Below the pieces are notes generated by a model. The model ran no database searches, was not told where the DNA came from, and worked only from the letters and a program-made list of their open reading frames with translations. From contig DBTZ01000060.1 of assembly GCA_002307315.1 (NCBI GenBank), positions 82,074 through 146,073 of the forward strand: a DNA stretch of 64,000 bases, read 5' to 3'. Origin of the DNA: Alphaproteobacteria bacterium UBA1303 (lineage in GTDB: Bacteria > Pseudomonadota > Alphaproteobacteria > Micropepsales > Micropepsaceae). Numbering within the stretch: position 1 is the stretch's first letter; the number at the start of each line of letters is the position of its first letter. Positions 42,149 to 51,472 of this stretch are shown here, in pieces. Made by a program: the position numbers and the translations under genes.

Positions 42149-43087
42149 TCAACTCAGGTAATCGAGCAGCGAGATGTCGTTGAGCGTAGAGGTAACCTGC
42201 ACCACCGCCTGCAACGCGGTCTGGGCGTTCGTCAGATTGTCGGCCGCCGTCGCCATATCGACGTCTTCGATGTCGGAGACGAAGCCTTTGTACATCGTCA
42301 ACATCGTCGTCTGGGTATCGGACGCATCCTTAAGCGAACTGTAAACGTCGCCGTTTTTGCCTTCGATGCCGGTGATCGAACTGTAGGCTTTGGTGACGTC
42401 GGAATCGAAGGTGGAAAGAAAATTCTGCTGATCGACACTCAGCGATGTCCCAAAGTCGCCGTTGTCGCTGATGTAGGTGGCGTAGCTCTGAATGATCGAC
42501 AGAATATCGGTGCCGACATCGGAAGCCCGCACGCCGATGTCGGTCGATTGCGTGTCCGATGTCTGCACCGACTTTATGCTGGTGCCGTCGGTAAAAACGT
42601 CGGATATGTCGGTCAAGCTGGCACTCGTCACATCGTCGAGTGTAGATGCCGCCACCGGTGCCGAGGAATTGTTGCCGCCGCCGAAGACGTAATTGCCGCT
42701 GGAATCCTGGGAATTCAGCAGCGACGCGATTTGGGTCAGGGCGGACTGCACCGCGTCGGTCAGGCTCGTGGCATCGCCGGAGGAAATCGCATCGCCGATC
42801 GAGGACTTCAGATCGCTGACCGCGGTATCGATTTGCGAAAGATAGGTGTCCTGCAATCCGACCTGGCTGATGGCAAGCGTAGTGGCGGCCTGATAGGCGG
42901 CGGTGCGGTTGACCACCGCGCGCGCCGATTCCAGCGCCTGCACCTGCGAGCCGTAGCCGGAGTAGGTGGTGGACACCTGACCGCTCGCCACCTGCGAAGA
43001 GTACTGCGCGACCTTGGCCTCAGACTTGAGCATCTGGCTGGTCATGTACGTGGTTTGATTGCTGGTGGCGACGCGATCGACAGACAT
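42149..43087 (-). CDS. flgL: Flagellar hook-associated protein 3
   Basis: 312 residues, rich in Ser, Thr and Asp and without cysteine, as usual for axial proteins. The N-terminal coiled coil (SEAKVAQYSSQVASGQVST) and C-terminal coiled coil (DVDMATAADNLTNAQTALQA) frame a variable middle, like a short flagellin. It forms the junction between hook and filament together with FlgK. It starts 10 bases after the flgK stop and shares its promoter. Confidence 0.9.
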   Translation of the reverse strand: MSVDRVATSNQTTYMTSQMLKSEAKVAQYSSQVASGQVSTTYSGYGSQVQALESARAVVNRTAAYQAATTLAISQVGLQDTYLSQIDTAVSDLKSSIGDAISSGDATSLTDAVQSALTQIASLLNSQDSSGNYVFGGGNNSSAPVAASTLDDVTSASLTDISDVFTDGTSIKSVQTSDTQSTDIGVRASDVGTDILSIIQSYATYISDNGDFGTSLSVDQQNFLSTFDSDVTKAYSSITGIEGKNGDVYSSLKDASDTQTTMLTMYKGFVSDIEDVDMATAADNLTNAQTALQAVVQVTSTLNDISLLDYLS

Positions 43088-43097
43088 GTTTCACCTA

Positions 43098-45224
43098 TCA
43101 GGAGGATGTTGCGCTCAGCAGAGTGTCGTAAAGATCCGTGAGGGTCGTGACCAAGCGAGCGGACGCATTGTAGGCTTGCTGATAGACCACCATATTCGCC
43201 AGCTCCTCGTCGAGGTTGACGCCTTCGACGGACGATTGCAGCGATTGGGCCGTGGTCAGTCGGTCGCTTTGGGTACTGTAGTTGCTCTCGGCATCCGATG
43301 ATCGGGATGCGATATCCTGATATACTAGGCTTGAATACCCGCTGAGCGACGTCGACTGGGCATTCAAGCCGCCCGCGGCGGCAACCGCGATTTTTGCGGT
43401 TTCCACGCCTTCCAGCGCCACCGCGCCCGAAACGTCGCCGCTACCGACGGCCGTGTCGCCAACATCGGTCGATGCCAGATCGGTTTCGGCGATCGGCAAC
43501 GTTTTCTCGCTCAGACCGCTCTTGACCGCAATGGTACCGGCATAGGACGCCGTCGTATTGGTGCCGATGCCGAAAAACCCGGTGATGCTGACGCCGGTAT
43601 CGCCGCGTTCGGTATTGTCCGCATTGACGAACAGGCTGCAACCGGAATAGTTCTTCGATAGCTCGATGTCGATCGAACCGTCGTCATTCACGCTGAACCC
43701 GACGGCGCCGTCGGTCGCCGTACCGAGCTGATCCAGCACGCTATCGATCGAGGTGCCGGAGTCGATCGCTACGCTATAGGTTTTGACGGTGTTGCCGCTT
43801 TGGTCGACCAATGAAAAGGCGATGACGTTGTCGCTGCCCGTCAACCCGGCATCGTCGCCACCGTCGACGCCGGTCGCAGTAGCGGTCGGGATAGCGCAGG
43901 AAAACAGATCGTTGAGCCCGAACAAATGGGAAATGCCGGTGCTGGTATCGGAATCGTCCTCCACCACGATGCCGTTGTCGCTGTCGGCGGCGGAAAGCGT
44001 CAACACGCCGCCGTCGAGCGACGCGGTTATCAAGCCGCCGGAAGCGCTTTCAAGCGTTTCGGTCAGTTCCTGCACGGTGGAGCCGATAACCCCCGACGCG
44101 CCGTCGCTGGTGGTATAGCTGTCGTTGTCGAAATCGAACGTGATGGTGGACAGCAGCTTGCCGTCGGCATCGGTCACCCCGACGATAGTGGTGCCGGTAA
44201 GGCTAAAGCTGTCGCTGCTCAACAGGCCGGTCTGGGTTCCGGTCAACGTCGTTTGCGGTATCGTGGCGGTATAGTTGTTGCTGACGCCGTTGTAGGATTC
44301 GATGACGGCTTTGGCGAGACTGCCAAGTTCGGTCTGCAACTCGCCGATGTCGGAATCGCGTAGGGTCAACAGCGCTTTCAGCGTGCCCGACTGGATGTGC
44401 GAGCCGAGATCCACCTGCGATCCGACCGTGCTGTCGGTCGCACTGCTGTAATAGGTTATGTCGATACCGGAATAGCCGCCACCGTCTTCCGCGCCGCCGT
44501 ACGTCAGCTTGGCATACGCGGAGAAGCCGGTCAGCAACGTACCGTCGGTGGTGGCGACTTTGACGGTGCCGTCGCTTTGGACACTGGTTTGAATATCGAT
44601 CAGTTTGGCCAAACCCTGCAGCGCCTGATCGCGCTGGTCGCAGAGCCCAGAGGTATCGTCGCCAAGCGCGTTCGTCGTCTGAATCTCGGTATTCAGATCG
44701 GTAATTTGCTTGATGTAGGAATTTACCGAATCGACATTGCTGGTAACTTGATCGTCCACCGAATTTTGCAGCGACGTCAGCGATGCCGAAAGATTCGAGA
44801 TCGTCGAGGCAAGGGTCTTCAGCGCGCTGATCGTACTGGAAGCCGAACTGGTGGTGGCCGATTGCGACAACTGGGCCAGCGCCGTGGTGACGTTGGAAAT
44901 TCTGGACGTGACCGATGTCCCGTCGCCGACGTCGCCGAGCAACGCATTGATCTGATCGTAGATGCCGTTTTCCGTATCGTATTGCGACGAGGTTCCCAGG
45001 GCCGTCAAGGTTTCCTGATCGAGATAGTCGCTGACCGTCCGTTTGATGTTGGTAACTTCGACGCCAGTCACCACCCCGTTGGCCGTGGTGGTGGAAAGCG
45101 TCGTGGTGCGGCGGACATAGCCGGTGGTGTTGACGTTGCTGATATTGTCGGAAATGACATCCAACACGGTGGCGTTGGCTTTCAATGCCGACAACGCACT
45201 GGATGCAATTCCGCTCAAGCTCAC
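43098..45224 (-). CDS. flgK: Flagellar hook-associated protein 1
   Basis: 708 residues from a GTG at 45224, chosen because AAGGA lies 7 bases upstream and a perfect sigma54 promoter ends just before it. An ATG frame to 45374 would begin upstream of that promoter. The N-terminus (ALKANATVLDVISDNISNVN, then TTGYVRR) and the C-terminus (DEELANMVVYQQAYNASARL) carry the rod/hook family helices. The long middle is beta-rich and acidic. It caps the hook under the filament. Operon flgK-flgL. Confidence 0.93.
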   Translation of the reverse strand: MSLSGIASSALSALKANATVLDVISDNISNVNTTGYVRRTTTLSTTTANGVVTGVEVTNIKRTVSDYLDQETLTALGTSSQYDTENGIYDQINALLGDVGDGTSVTSRISNVTTALAQLSQSATTSSASSTISALKTLASTISNLSASLTSLQNSVDDQVTSNVDSVNSYIKQITDLNTEIQTTNALGDDTSGLCDQRDQALQGLAKLIDIQTSVQSDGTVKVATTDGTLLTGFSAYAKLTYGGAEDGGGYSGIDITYYSSATDSTVGSQVDLGSHIQSGTLKALLTLRDSDIGELQTELGSLAKAVIESYNGVSNNYTATIPQTTLTGTQTGLLSSDSFSLTGTTIVGVTDADGKLLSTITFDFDNDSYTTSDGASGVIGSTVQELTETLESASGGLITASLDGGVLTLSAADSDNGIVVEDDSDTSTGISHLFGLNDLFSCAIPTATATGVDGGDDAGLTGSDNVIAFSLVDQSGNTVKTYSVAIDSGTSIDSVLDQLGTATDGAVGFSVNDDGSIDIELSKNYSGCSLFVNADNTERGDTGVSITGFFGIGTNTTASYAGTIAVKSGLSEKTLPIAETDLASTDVGDTAVGSGDVSGAVALEGVETAKIAVAAAGGLNAQSTSLSGYSSLVYQDIASRSSDAESNYSTQSDRLTTAQSLQSSVEGVNLDEELANMVVYQQAYNASARLVTTLTDLYDTLLSATSS

Positions 45225-45267
45225 GGCCGTATCCTTCGAAAATATTAAATCTGCCGCTGCCTGCGAC

Positions 45268-45282
45268 GCAAACGTCGTGCCA
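45268..45282 (-). promoter_or_regulatory. Sigma54 promoter of flgK-flgL
   Basis: On the minus strand TGGCACG-ACGT-TTGC matches the sigma54 -24/-12 consensus exactly, with GG and GC 12 bases apart. Transcription would start near 45256, about 32 bases before the flgK GTG. Confidence 0.85.
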
Positions 45283-45433
45283 TGCGGCAGCGCGGTCCGA
45301 CGGCGCCGAAACCCGGCAAGCCGGACGATTGCGGGCGGCAAAGTTTTCCCCACTGGGCAGAACGTGCCTTCCAAAACTGCCCGGCAAGCTGTCGTAACCG
45401 GCTAAAATACCGATATTTTTACGGTACATGGCT

Positions 45434-45449
45434 TGGTCCAAGGCTTGCT
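45434..45449 (+). promoter_or_regulatory. Sigma54 promoter of fliK-flgD-flgE
   Basis: TTGGTCCAAGGCTTGCT has the GG and GC dinucleotides of the sigma54 -24/-12 boxes 12 bases apart and a full TTGC. Transcription would start near 45460, 40 bases ahead of the ATG at 45500. It matches the consensus less well than the divergent flgK promoter. Confidence 0.65.
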
Positions 45450-45499
45450 AAGTCCGATGCGGAACCATTTCGGATTTGCGCGTGTTCATCGGAACCACC

Positions 45500-47122
45500 A
45501 TGACCTCGGCCTTGACCGGCAATACGGCGGCGAAAGACATCGACGTCGGCAATACCGACGGTTGCGCAGAATCGGGCACATCGTTTGCCGACCTGCTGAA
45601 GCAAAGCGGAGAAGCGCCGTCGCAGACCGGCAGCGATGCCTCCAAGCCGGCAGAGAAGGAAACGAATGCGGACAGCGGGGCCGAACCGTCTTCGACGAAC
45701 GACGCCGGACCGCCGAAACCCGAGGAAAAAACCGAAACGGCAACGCCGGGCGAACAGGACGGCACTACCGATACGACCGCCGCAGCGGACAATGCCACGC
45801 CTACCGCTGCGAACGACAACCTTGCGAAAAATATTGCCGAGGCTGCCGTAGCGATAAGACTGGCGAATCCGGACGGGATGCTCAACGGCGCGGAGGTTCT
45901 CGCCGCCGCCGAAACCACCGCCGGTACCGCAACCGCAACAAGCGACGGGCTCGCTGCACCACCGATGCCGCCCGCCGATGGCCCCGCTGTTGGGACTGAA
46001 TCGACCGACGGCAGCGTCGAGACCTCACCATCCGTATCGCCGATTATAATCGCGGCACCGACGGTTCAAACCGGCGAAGATTCGGCTATCGGCACGGGCG
46101 TGCCGGTCCCAAACGCCGCATCCGCGCCGGCAGCACCGGCCAAGAAAACCGCACCACCTATCGCAGAGGCTGCCGATAGCAGCGGTACAAGCGATACAGA
46201 CGCAACCTTGACCGCAGGAACCGGCAACGCCGCAGCCGCCGATCCGATCCCTATATATATGCAGCAGGCACTGACGGCCGTGCCGCAAATCACGACAATC
46301 GCCGGCAATGCCGGTACGACGGCAGAGGCTCTTACCGACGTGGCGCCGTCCGGGACTGTCACCGGCAAGCAGACGCAAACGGTTCAAGCCTCGCAAAATC
46401 AGCGCATGGCCGCACCGCGCGACGGCACCGCCGACGACAACGGAGAAACGTTCGCCGACGCACTCCAGCCCGGTACCGCCGAAAGCGGCGGGAAATCGCG
46501 TGCGGCATCGCCGGAAGCGACGACGAAAATTTCGTCGGCCGCATCAGGACAGCCGTGGTCGACGATGGCGGGCGAACCGTCGACGCAAAGTACCGCAACG
46601 TCCGCCGCGGCACCGGCCGCCGCACTGGCCGCGACGACATCGACCGCCGGCACCATTTCGACCCAAGCGACCGCGGCAGCCACTTTGAGCGTCACATCCC
46701 AAACCGCTTCGGACGCGTCATCCAGCCTGGAGACGCTGGGGCTTACCATTGCCGCCAAATCCGCCGAAGGCAAAAAGCACTTCGATATCCGGCTCGACCC
46801 GCCCGAACTCGGTCGGATCGAAGTCTCGATGACCGTAAACGATGCGGGCAAGGCGCAGGTCTCGCTCACCGCGGACCGGCCGCAGACGCTGGCGCTGTTG
46901 CAACGGGACGCAACCGACCTGACCCGCTCGCTCGCCGACGCGGGCGTCGATGTCTCGGGCAACGGGCTCAGTTTTTCTTTGGGCGGCGGCGGCGAGCAGC
47001 AAGACCGCAGCGGATACGGCGGCCGGGCTTTGAGCATAACCGCCCAAATCGAAGCCGATGTTATCGGCGACGATAGTGTCAGTCTTTCCGCCGGCGATGT
47101 TCGGCTTGATATCCGCGTTTGA
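45500..47122 (+). CDS. fliK: Flagellar hook-length control protein
   Basis: 540 residues from the ATG at 45500; a GTG at 45482 and a TTG at 45476 are alternative starts. About 420 residues of Ala/Thr/Pro-rich low-complexity sequence act as the ruler part. The C-terminal FliK domain is clear: FDIRLDPPELGRIEVSMTV, then RPQTLALLQRDATDLTRSL. It measures hook length and switches export from hook to filament proteins. It lies 21 bases upstream of flgD. Confidence 0.88.
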   Translation: MTSALTGNTAAKDIDVGNTDGCAESGTSFADLLKQSGEAPSQTGSDASKPAEKETNADSGAEPSSTNDAGPPKPEEKTETATPGEQDGTTDTTAAADNATPTAANDNLAKNIAEAAVAIRLANPDGMLNGAEVLAAAETTAGTATATSDGLAAPPMPPADGPAVGTESTDGSVETSPSVSPIIIAAPTVQTGEDSAIGTGVPVPNAASAPAAPAKKTAPPIAEAADSSGTSDTDATLTAGTGNAAAADPIPIYMQQALTAVPQITTIAGNAGTTAEALTDVAPSGTVTGKQTQTVQASQNQRMAAPRDGTADDNGETFADALQPGTAESGGKSRAASPEATTKISSAASGQPWSTMAGEPSTQSTATSAAAPAAALAATTSTAGTISTQATAAATLSVTSQTASDASSSLETLGLTIAAKSAEGKKHFDIRLDPPELGRIEVSMTVNDAGKAQVSLTADRPQTLALLQRDATDLTRSLADAGVDVSGNGLSFSLGGGGEQQDRSGYGGRALSITAQIEADVIGDDSVSLSAGDVRLDIRV

Positions 47123-47143
47123 CGTGAAAAGGGAAAACCTTCC

Positions 47144-47803
47144 ATGACCACGGTCAGTACCACCACCTCGTCGACCAGTTCCTCGTCGTCTTCGTCGAGC
47201 GCGTTGTCGAGCCTGACGTCGAACTTCGAGACGTTTCTCACCTTGCTCACCGCCGAGATGAAGAACCAGGATCCGACCGATCCGACCGACACCTCGACCT
47301 ACGTTTCGCAAATCTCCCAGATGGCAATGGTGCAGGCGCAAATCGAAACCAACGACAAGCTCGACACCCTGATCTCGCAAGGGGAAAGCGCCGCCAACGT
47401 CAGCGCCGCAAGTTACATCGGCAAGTCCGTCACCATGAGCGACGGTACCGGCGTGCTCTCGGACGGCAGTGCAAGTTGGACCTACGGACTCGATTCGACG
47501 GCCGCCTCGACCACTCTGACGGTGACGGATTCGAGCGGCAACACCATCTATACCACCAGCGGCGATACCTCGTCCGGCACGCATACCTTCACCTGGGACG
47601 GGACCAGTACCAGCGGCACCACGGAGTCCGACGGCAATTACACTCTGACCGTTACCGCCACCGACAGCAGCGGCACCAGCATCACCACTTCGGTCGCCAG
47701 CAAGGCAACAGTGACGGCGGTCGACACCTCGGGCGACGAACCGGAACTGGTGGTCGGCAATTCCGAAATTGCACTTTCCAAGGTCAGTCTGATCAGCGAA
47801 TGA
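47144..47803 (+). CDS. flgD: Flagellar hook assembly scaffold (hook cap)
   Basis: 219 residues. A Ser-rich start is followed by the conserved FETFLTLLTAEMKNQDPTDP, then SQMAMVQAQIETN, the export and capping region. The C-terminus has the Ig-like FlgD fold (TFTWDGTSTSGTTESDGNYT). It caps the growing hook and is lost on completion. It lies between fliK and flgE, the usual hook operon order. Confidence 0.94.
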   Translation: MTTVSTTTSSTSSSSSSSSALSSLTSNFETFLTLLTAEMKNQDPTDPTDTSTYVSQISQMAMVQAQIETNDKLDTLISQGESAANVSAASYIGKSVTMSDGTGVLSDGSASWTYGLDSTAASTTLTVTDSSGNTIYTTSGDTSSGTHTFTWDGTSTSGTTESDGNYTLTVTATDSSGTSITTSVASKATVTAVDTSGDEPELVVGNSEIALSKVSLISE

Positions 47804-47885
47804 GTTTTCAATTGCGGCCGAGTAGCGGTCGTTCGTATTCCGGCAAGTCGGCGAAGTCCGACGTATCCGGCAAAGGGAAAAGACA

Positions 47886-49187
47886 ATGAGTATCTTCGGC
47901 GCATTATTGACCGGCGTTTCGGGATTGAATGCTTTCAGCACGTCGCTCAGCATCACCTCGTCGAACATCGCGAACGTCAGTACCACCGCCTACAAAGCAT
48001 CCGATACCGCCTTTTCCACCATGGTGGCGGCGTCGTCGTCGAGCGGATCCAGTTCCACCGGCGTCGTGGCCAACACCCAACAATACGTTTCCGGCCAGGG
48101 TCTTTTCACTTCCACCGACAACGATTACGATCTGGCGATCTCCGGCAGCGGCTTCTTCATAACTTCAACCTCCAGCGCCGACGGCGGCGTCGTCGAATAT
48201 ACCCGCGCCGGCGATTTTTCGACCGATACCGACGGTTATTTGCAGAATGCATCCGGTCTGTATCTGCTCGGTTATGCGTTGACAGGCGGTACCGTCGCCG
48301 CCGACACGGCGCTGTCGGCAATTGACGTCGACAGCTTGCCGGGCACTGCCGAGGCGTCGACGAAAGTTACCCTGACCGGCAATCTCAATTCGACCACTAC
48401 AATCGACGATGCCTATGTGGACGGAAATCTTACGTCGGGGGATTCCACCGCCGACGCCACCTTGCCGGTTTCGGTCTACAACAGCCAGGGCGGCACCGAA
48501 ACGCTGAACGTCGCCTATATCAAGACCGGTGCCAATACCTGGGCGTACGAGGTTTATTCCACCGCCAGCGACATCACCGGCGATACCACCGGGGTCACCA
48601 CCACGCAACTGACGTCGGGTACGCTTGAATTCTCCAGCGACGGGACGCTTCTGTCGGTCGACGGCGATACGACCTCCGGTTCGAAAGATTTCACCATCGC
48701 ATACGATAGCACGGCGGGGCTGAGCGACCAGACCATCACGCTCAACTTCGGCACCATCGGCGGCACCTCGGGCTACACCCAGCTCGCCACCACCTCGACC
48801 GGAACCTCGACCACCGACGGTTACGTCTACGGCGACGTCTCCGGCGTTTCGATCGGCACCGACGGCATCGTCACCGCCACCTACAGCAACGGCATGACAA
48901 AACCCGTCTATCAGATACCGTTGGCGACATTTTCCAATCCCGACGGACTAAAGGCGACTTCCGGCACCGCCTACACCGCCACCGATTCGTCCGGTACGGC
49001 GACCATCACCACCGCAGGCAAAAACGGTGCCGGCACCATCAATTCTTCGCAACTGGAGGATTCCACCGTCGACCTCGCCACCGAGCTGACCGATTTGATC
49101 ACCACCCAGCGTGCCTATTCGGCTTGTTCGAAGATCATCACTACCTCGTCCGATATGTTGGATTCCCTGATCTCCGCGGTCCGTTAA
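47886..49187 (+). CDS. flgE: Flagellar hook protein
   Basis: 433 residues. The N-terminal rod/hook motif is LLTGVSGLNAFSTSLSITSS, then NIANVSTTAYKAS. The C-terminal motif is VDLATELTDLITTQRAYSAC, then SKIITTSSDMLDSL. The middle is a long Thr/Ser/Gly/Asp-rich beta region, as in the larger alphaproteobacterial hook proteins. An AAAGGGAAA ribosome site precedes the ATG. Last gene of fliK-flgD-flgE. Confidence 0.94.
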   Translation: MSIFGALLTGVSGLNAFSTSLSITSSNIANVSTTAYKASDTAFSTMVAASSSSGSSSTGVVANTQQYVSGQGLFTSTDNDYDLAISGSGFFITSTSSADGGVVEYTRAGDFSTDTDGYLQNASGLYLLGYALTGGTVAADTALSAIDVDSLPGTAEASTKVTLTGNLNSTTTIDDAYVDGNLTSGDSTADATLPVSVYNSQGGTETLNVAYIKTGANTWAYEVYSTASDITGDTTGVTTTQLTSGTLEFSSDGTLLSVDGDTTSGSKDFTIAYDSTAGLSDQTITLNFGTIGGTSGYTQLATTSTGTSTTDGYVYGDVSGVSIGTDGIVTATYSNGMTKPVYQIPLATFSNPDGLKATSGTAYTATDSSGTATITTAGKNGAGTINSSQLEDSTVDLATELTDLITTQRAYSACSKIITTSSDMLDSLISAVR

Positions 49188-49342
49188 CAATGATGTCTAT
49201 GTATTAACTAAGTAAAATTCGGGATGTGCTCAAATAGATGCAAATGTAAGGGTCGTTTTAGCCAAATGTTTACTATGTTCGTTGGCCATTTTTTTAAAGT
49301 GTCACGCGTACTTTGTCCGCGGGTAGTGGAGATAGGAGTGCT

Positions 49343-49624
49343 ATGACCATGGGCGAAGACCGCAGAGGTCGTGTAAGCTACGTCATCGGTCCGGACGGCA
49401 GTCCATTGACGATGGCTGATCTGCCGCCACCCAATACGAAGCGTTGGGTGATCCGGCGCAAAGCGGAAGTCGTCGCCGCGGTGCGCGGCGGATTGCTAAG
49501 TATGGATGAAGCCTGCCGCCGCTATACGCTGACGGTCGAGGAATTTCTCGCCTGGCAACGAGCGATCGACCGCTTCGGCATGCCGGGCCTGCGTGCGACC
49601 AGGGTGCAGCAGTATAGAAATTGA
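49343..49624 (+). CDS. sciP: CtrA inhibitor SciP (DUF1153)
   Basis: 93 residues from the ATG at 49343, the size I recall for the Caulobacter protein; AGGAG lies upstream. The sequence is strongly conserved: YVIGPDGSPLTMADLPPPNT, KRWVIRRKAEVVAAVRGG, then FLAWQRAIDRFGMPGLRATR. SciP is a helix-turn-helix protein that blocks CtrA from activating its promoters late in the cell cycle. It sits beside the hook operon, as in other members of the class. Confidence 0.93.
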   Translation: MTMGEDRRGRVSYVIGPDGSPLTMADLPPPNTKRWVIRRKAEVVAAVRGGLLSMDEACRRYTLTVEEFLAWQRAIDRFGMPGLRATRVQQYRN

Positions 49625-49771
49625 CGAAACCGCGGATAGTCGCGCACAAAGCCGCGTGACGTGCGTAACTCCAACCACACGATAACCCGCGCGGCCCGGC
49701 GGTATCGTAACCGTCAGGATGAAAAAAAGCGGCATTTGTCCGTGGCAAACCGGAATCGGACATAGTCGTCC

Positions 49772-49815
49772 GTGAAAAAGTCCTTCGGCTAAAAGGCCTC
49801 AGTGTACTTTTTCAC
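49772..49815. repeat. Uninterrupted copy of the outer palindromic element
   Basis: 44 bases with arms GTGAAAAAGT and ACTTTTTCAC and inner GGC/GGCC. It is almost the same as the two halves of 1172-1316, but with only TAAAA in the centre. It is the unfilled counterpart of the nested site at 1191-1293. Confidence 0.8.
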
Positions 49816-49862
49816 GATATTATAGGGCCGCCCCAAGCGAGTTTTGTCCTTACGCTTCAATT

Positions 49863-49900
49863 GTGAAAAAGTACCAAAGCGCAGCGAGGAACTTTTTCAC
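49863..49900. repeat. Short hairpin element with the same GTGAAAAAGT ends
   Basis: GTGAAAAAGT and AACTTTTTCAC arms flank 17 bases with GCGCAGCGAGG. It shares only its ends with the element 50 bases upstream. It is part of the 548-base gap between sciP and rpsU, where no gene is seen. Confidence 0.65.
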
Positions 49901-49912
49901 AGGCAACGACAT

Positions 49913-50044
49913 GATACAAAGCTGCATGGGAAAGCACCCATGCAGTTTTATGGCGTTCAAACGCGATCAGTCCGTCGCTCTAGCTCTTTGTTTTGTCGCA
50001 ACTTTACGCGCAAAACCGATTCCACTTTTGCGCTCGTTGCTCTA
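49913..50044. repeat. Chimeric palindromic repeat
   Basis: It begins like the 16324 copy (ATACAAAGCTGCATGGG, then TATGGCGTTCAAACGC). At GTTCAAACGC it continues as the right half of the 23746 copy (GATCAGTCCGTCGCTCTA, then the GCAACTT..GTTGC hairpin), ending GCTCTA. Confidence 0.75.
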
Positions 50045-50172
50045 AAGAGCAAAACGACGACCCCAAGCCCCTCACCCGGATATGGTCCGCCGATGGATCC
50101 TCGCCAAAATCGACCCTCATGCACTTTCCGTTTGAGGCGGCGCAATAGGCGACACGTCCGGTGCCGCGAGTC

Positions 50173-50385
50173 TTATTTCGGCAGCAACCCTTCGCGCTGA
50201 AGGCGCTTGCGCTGTAGCTTGCGATAGCGGCGAATGGCTTCGGCACGTTCGCGTGCGCGCTTTTCGCTCGGCTTTTCGTAATGGCCCCTGAGCTTCATTT
50301 CGCGAAAGATGCCTTCACGCTGCATCTTCTTTTTCAGCGCCTTGAGCGCCTGATCGATATTATTGTCGCGAACGATAATCTGCAA
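50173..50385 (-). CDS. rpsU: 30S ribosomal protein S21
   Basis: 70 residues, the usual size. The protein is strongly basic with conserved MQIIVRDNNIDQALKALKKK, then REMKLRGHYEKPSEKRARER. It helps the 30S subunit in translation initiation. It stands alone between a repeat-rich gap and the deformylase gene on the opposite strand. Confidence 0.95.
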   Translation of the reverse strand: MQIIVRDNNIDQALKALKKKMQREGIFREMKLRGHYEKPSEKRARERAEAIRRYRKLQRKRLQREGLLPK

Positions 50386-50640
50386 AGGGAAGCTCCTTAA
50401 AGTCCAAAGCGCAGCCTGGAAAAGCCTGCCCCCAAAGTGCCCGGCGGGGCCGTAAAGCGGCTTTCCTACGAACTGCGCAAAAAAACAAAAGCGGGCGGCT
50501 AAATATCAGATGGGGTCGGACTTGTCCACCAAGCGCGGACAAAGTTTTCGCGCCTCCCCCATCCGGCACGGTCCGCATTGCCCATTCCCAAGCGTAAGAC
50601 TCTGATATATAGTCTAATATATTGAATTGAAAGACGTCTC

Positions 50641-51174
50641 ATGGCTATTTTGAAAATCGCCCGCATGGGCCATCCGGTCTTATCGGCGGTTGCCGCATCG
50701 ATTACGGCGCCGACCGCGCCGGACATCAAAAAACTTGCCGCCGATATGGTGGAGACCATGCTGGACGCCGACGGTGCCGGCTTGGCAGCGCCGCAGGTAC
50801 ATGTGCCCCTGCGACTGGTGGTGTTTCAAGTCCCGGGCGATGGCCAAACGGAAGCAGATTTCGATGCGGCGGCGCCGCTGACGGTGCTGATCAACCCGGA
50901 AATCGAAATTCTAGCCCAGCAAACCGAGACCGGATGGGAGGGCTGCCTGTCGCTGCCCGGCCTGCGCGGGCAGGTGGCGCGCCCGTCGCACATCCGCTAT
51001 GCCGGCTTCGATCTGGAAGGAAACCGCATCGAACGCGTGGCTACCGGCTTCCACGCCCGGGTGGTACAGCACGAATGCGACCACCTCGATGGCGTTTTAT
51101 ATCCTCAGCGCATGCCGGACATGCGGCAGTTCCTGTTCGAAAGCGAGTTGCGACACTGGCAAAAGCAGGAATGA
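50641..51174 (+). CDS. def: Peptide deformylase-like protein
   Basis: 177 residues. All three metalloprotease motifs are intact: GAGLAAPQV, EGCLSLPG with the metal Cys, and QHECDHLDG with the two His and catalytic Glu. It should remove the formyl group from new proteins. The ending without extended basic tail resembles the second deformylase found in many alphaproteobacteria, so it may not be the main copy. It is convergent with the next gene. Confidence 0.9.
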   Translation: MAILKIARMGHPVLSAVAASITAPTAPDIKKLAADMVETMLDADGAGLAAPQVHVPLRLVVFQVPGDGQTEADFDAAAPLTVLINPEIEILAQQTETGWEGCLSLPGLRGQVARPSHIRYAGFDLEGNRIERVATGFHARVVQHECDHLDGVLYPQRMPDMRQFLFESELRHWQKQE

Positions 51175-51175
51175 A

Positions 51176-51472
51176 TCAGCCGTTTTGCCCGACGATTTTG
51201 CGCAAATAGGCAAGATAGGCATCGAAAGCGCGGCGGCCCTTTGCCGTCAGCATGATGCGGGTGCGCGGGCGCTTCTTATCGAAATCCTTTTCCACCGCGA
51301 CATAGGCGGCTTCCTCCAGCGTTACGATATGGGCTCCGAGATTGCCGTCGGTGGCCCCGACGATCCCTTTGAGGCGAACGAACTCCAGCATCTCGCCTTC
51401 GGGCAGGACTTTCAGCGCCGAGACGATCCTGAGGCGGATCGGCTGATGGATGATCGGATCGGGCTGCTCCAT
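51176..51472 (-). CDS. Winged-helix transcriptional regulator
   Basis: 98 residues from the ATG at 51472, with AAAGG six bases upstream; a longer frame to 51601 adds sequence unlike a regulator. It resembles the HTH_34/MarR-like group: IHQPIRLRIVSALKVLPEGE, then VGATDGNLGAHIVTLEEAAY and RPRTRIMLTAKGRRAFDAYL. The target is unknown. It lies convergently 1 base from the deformylase gene and divergently to hisE. Confidence 0.8.
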   Translation of the reverse strand: MEQPDPIIHQPIRLRIVSALKVLPEGEMLEFVRLKGIVGATDGNLGAHIVTLEEAAYVAVEKDFDKKRPRTRIMLTAKGRRAFDAYLAYLRKIVGQNG

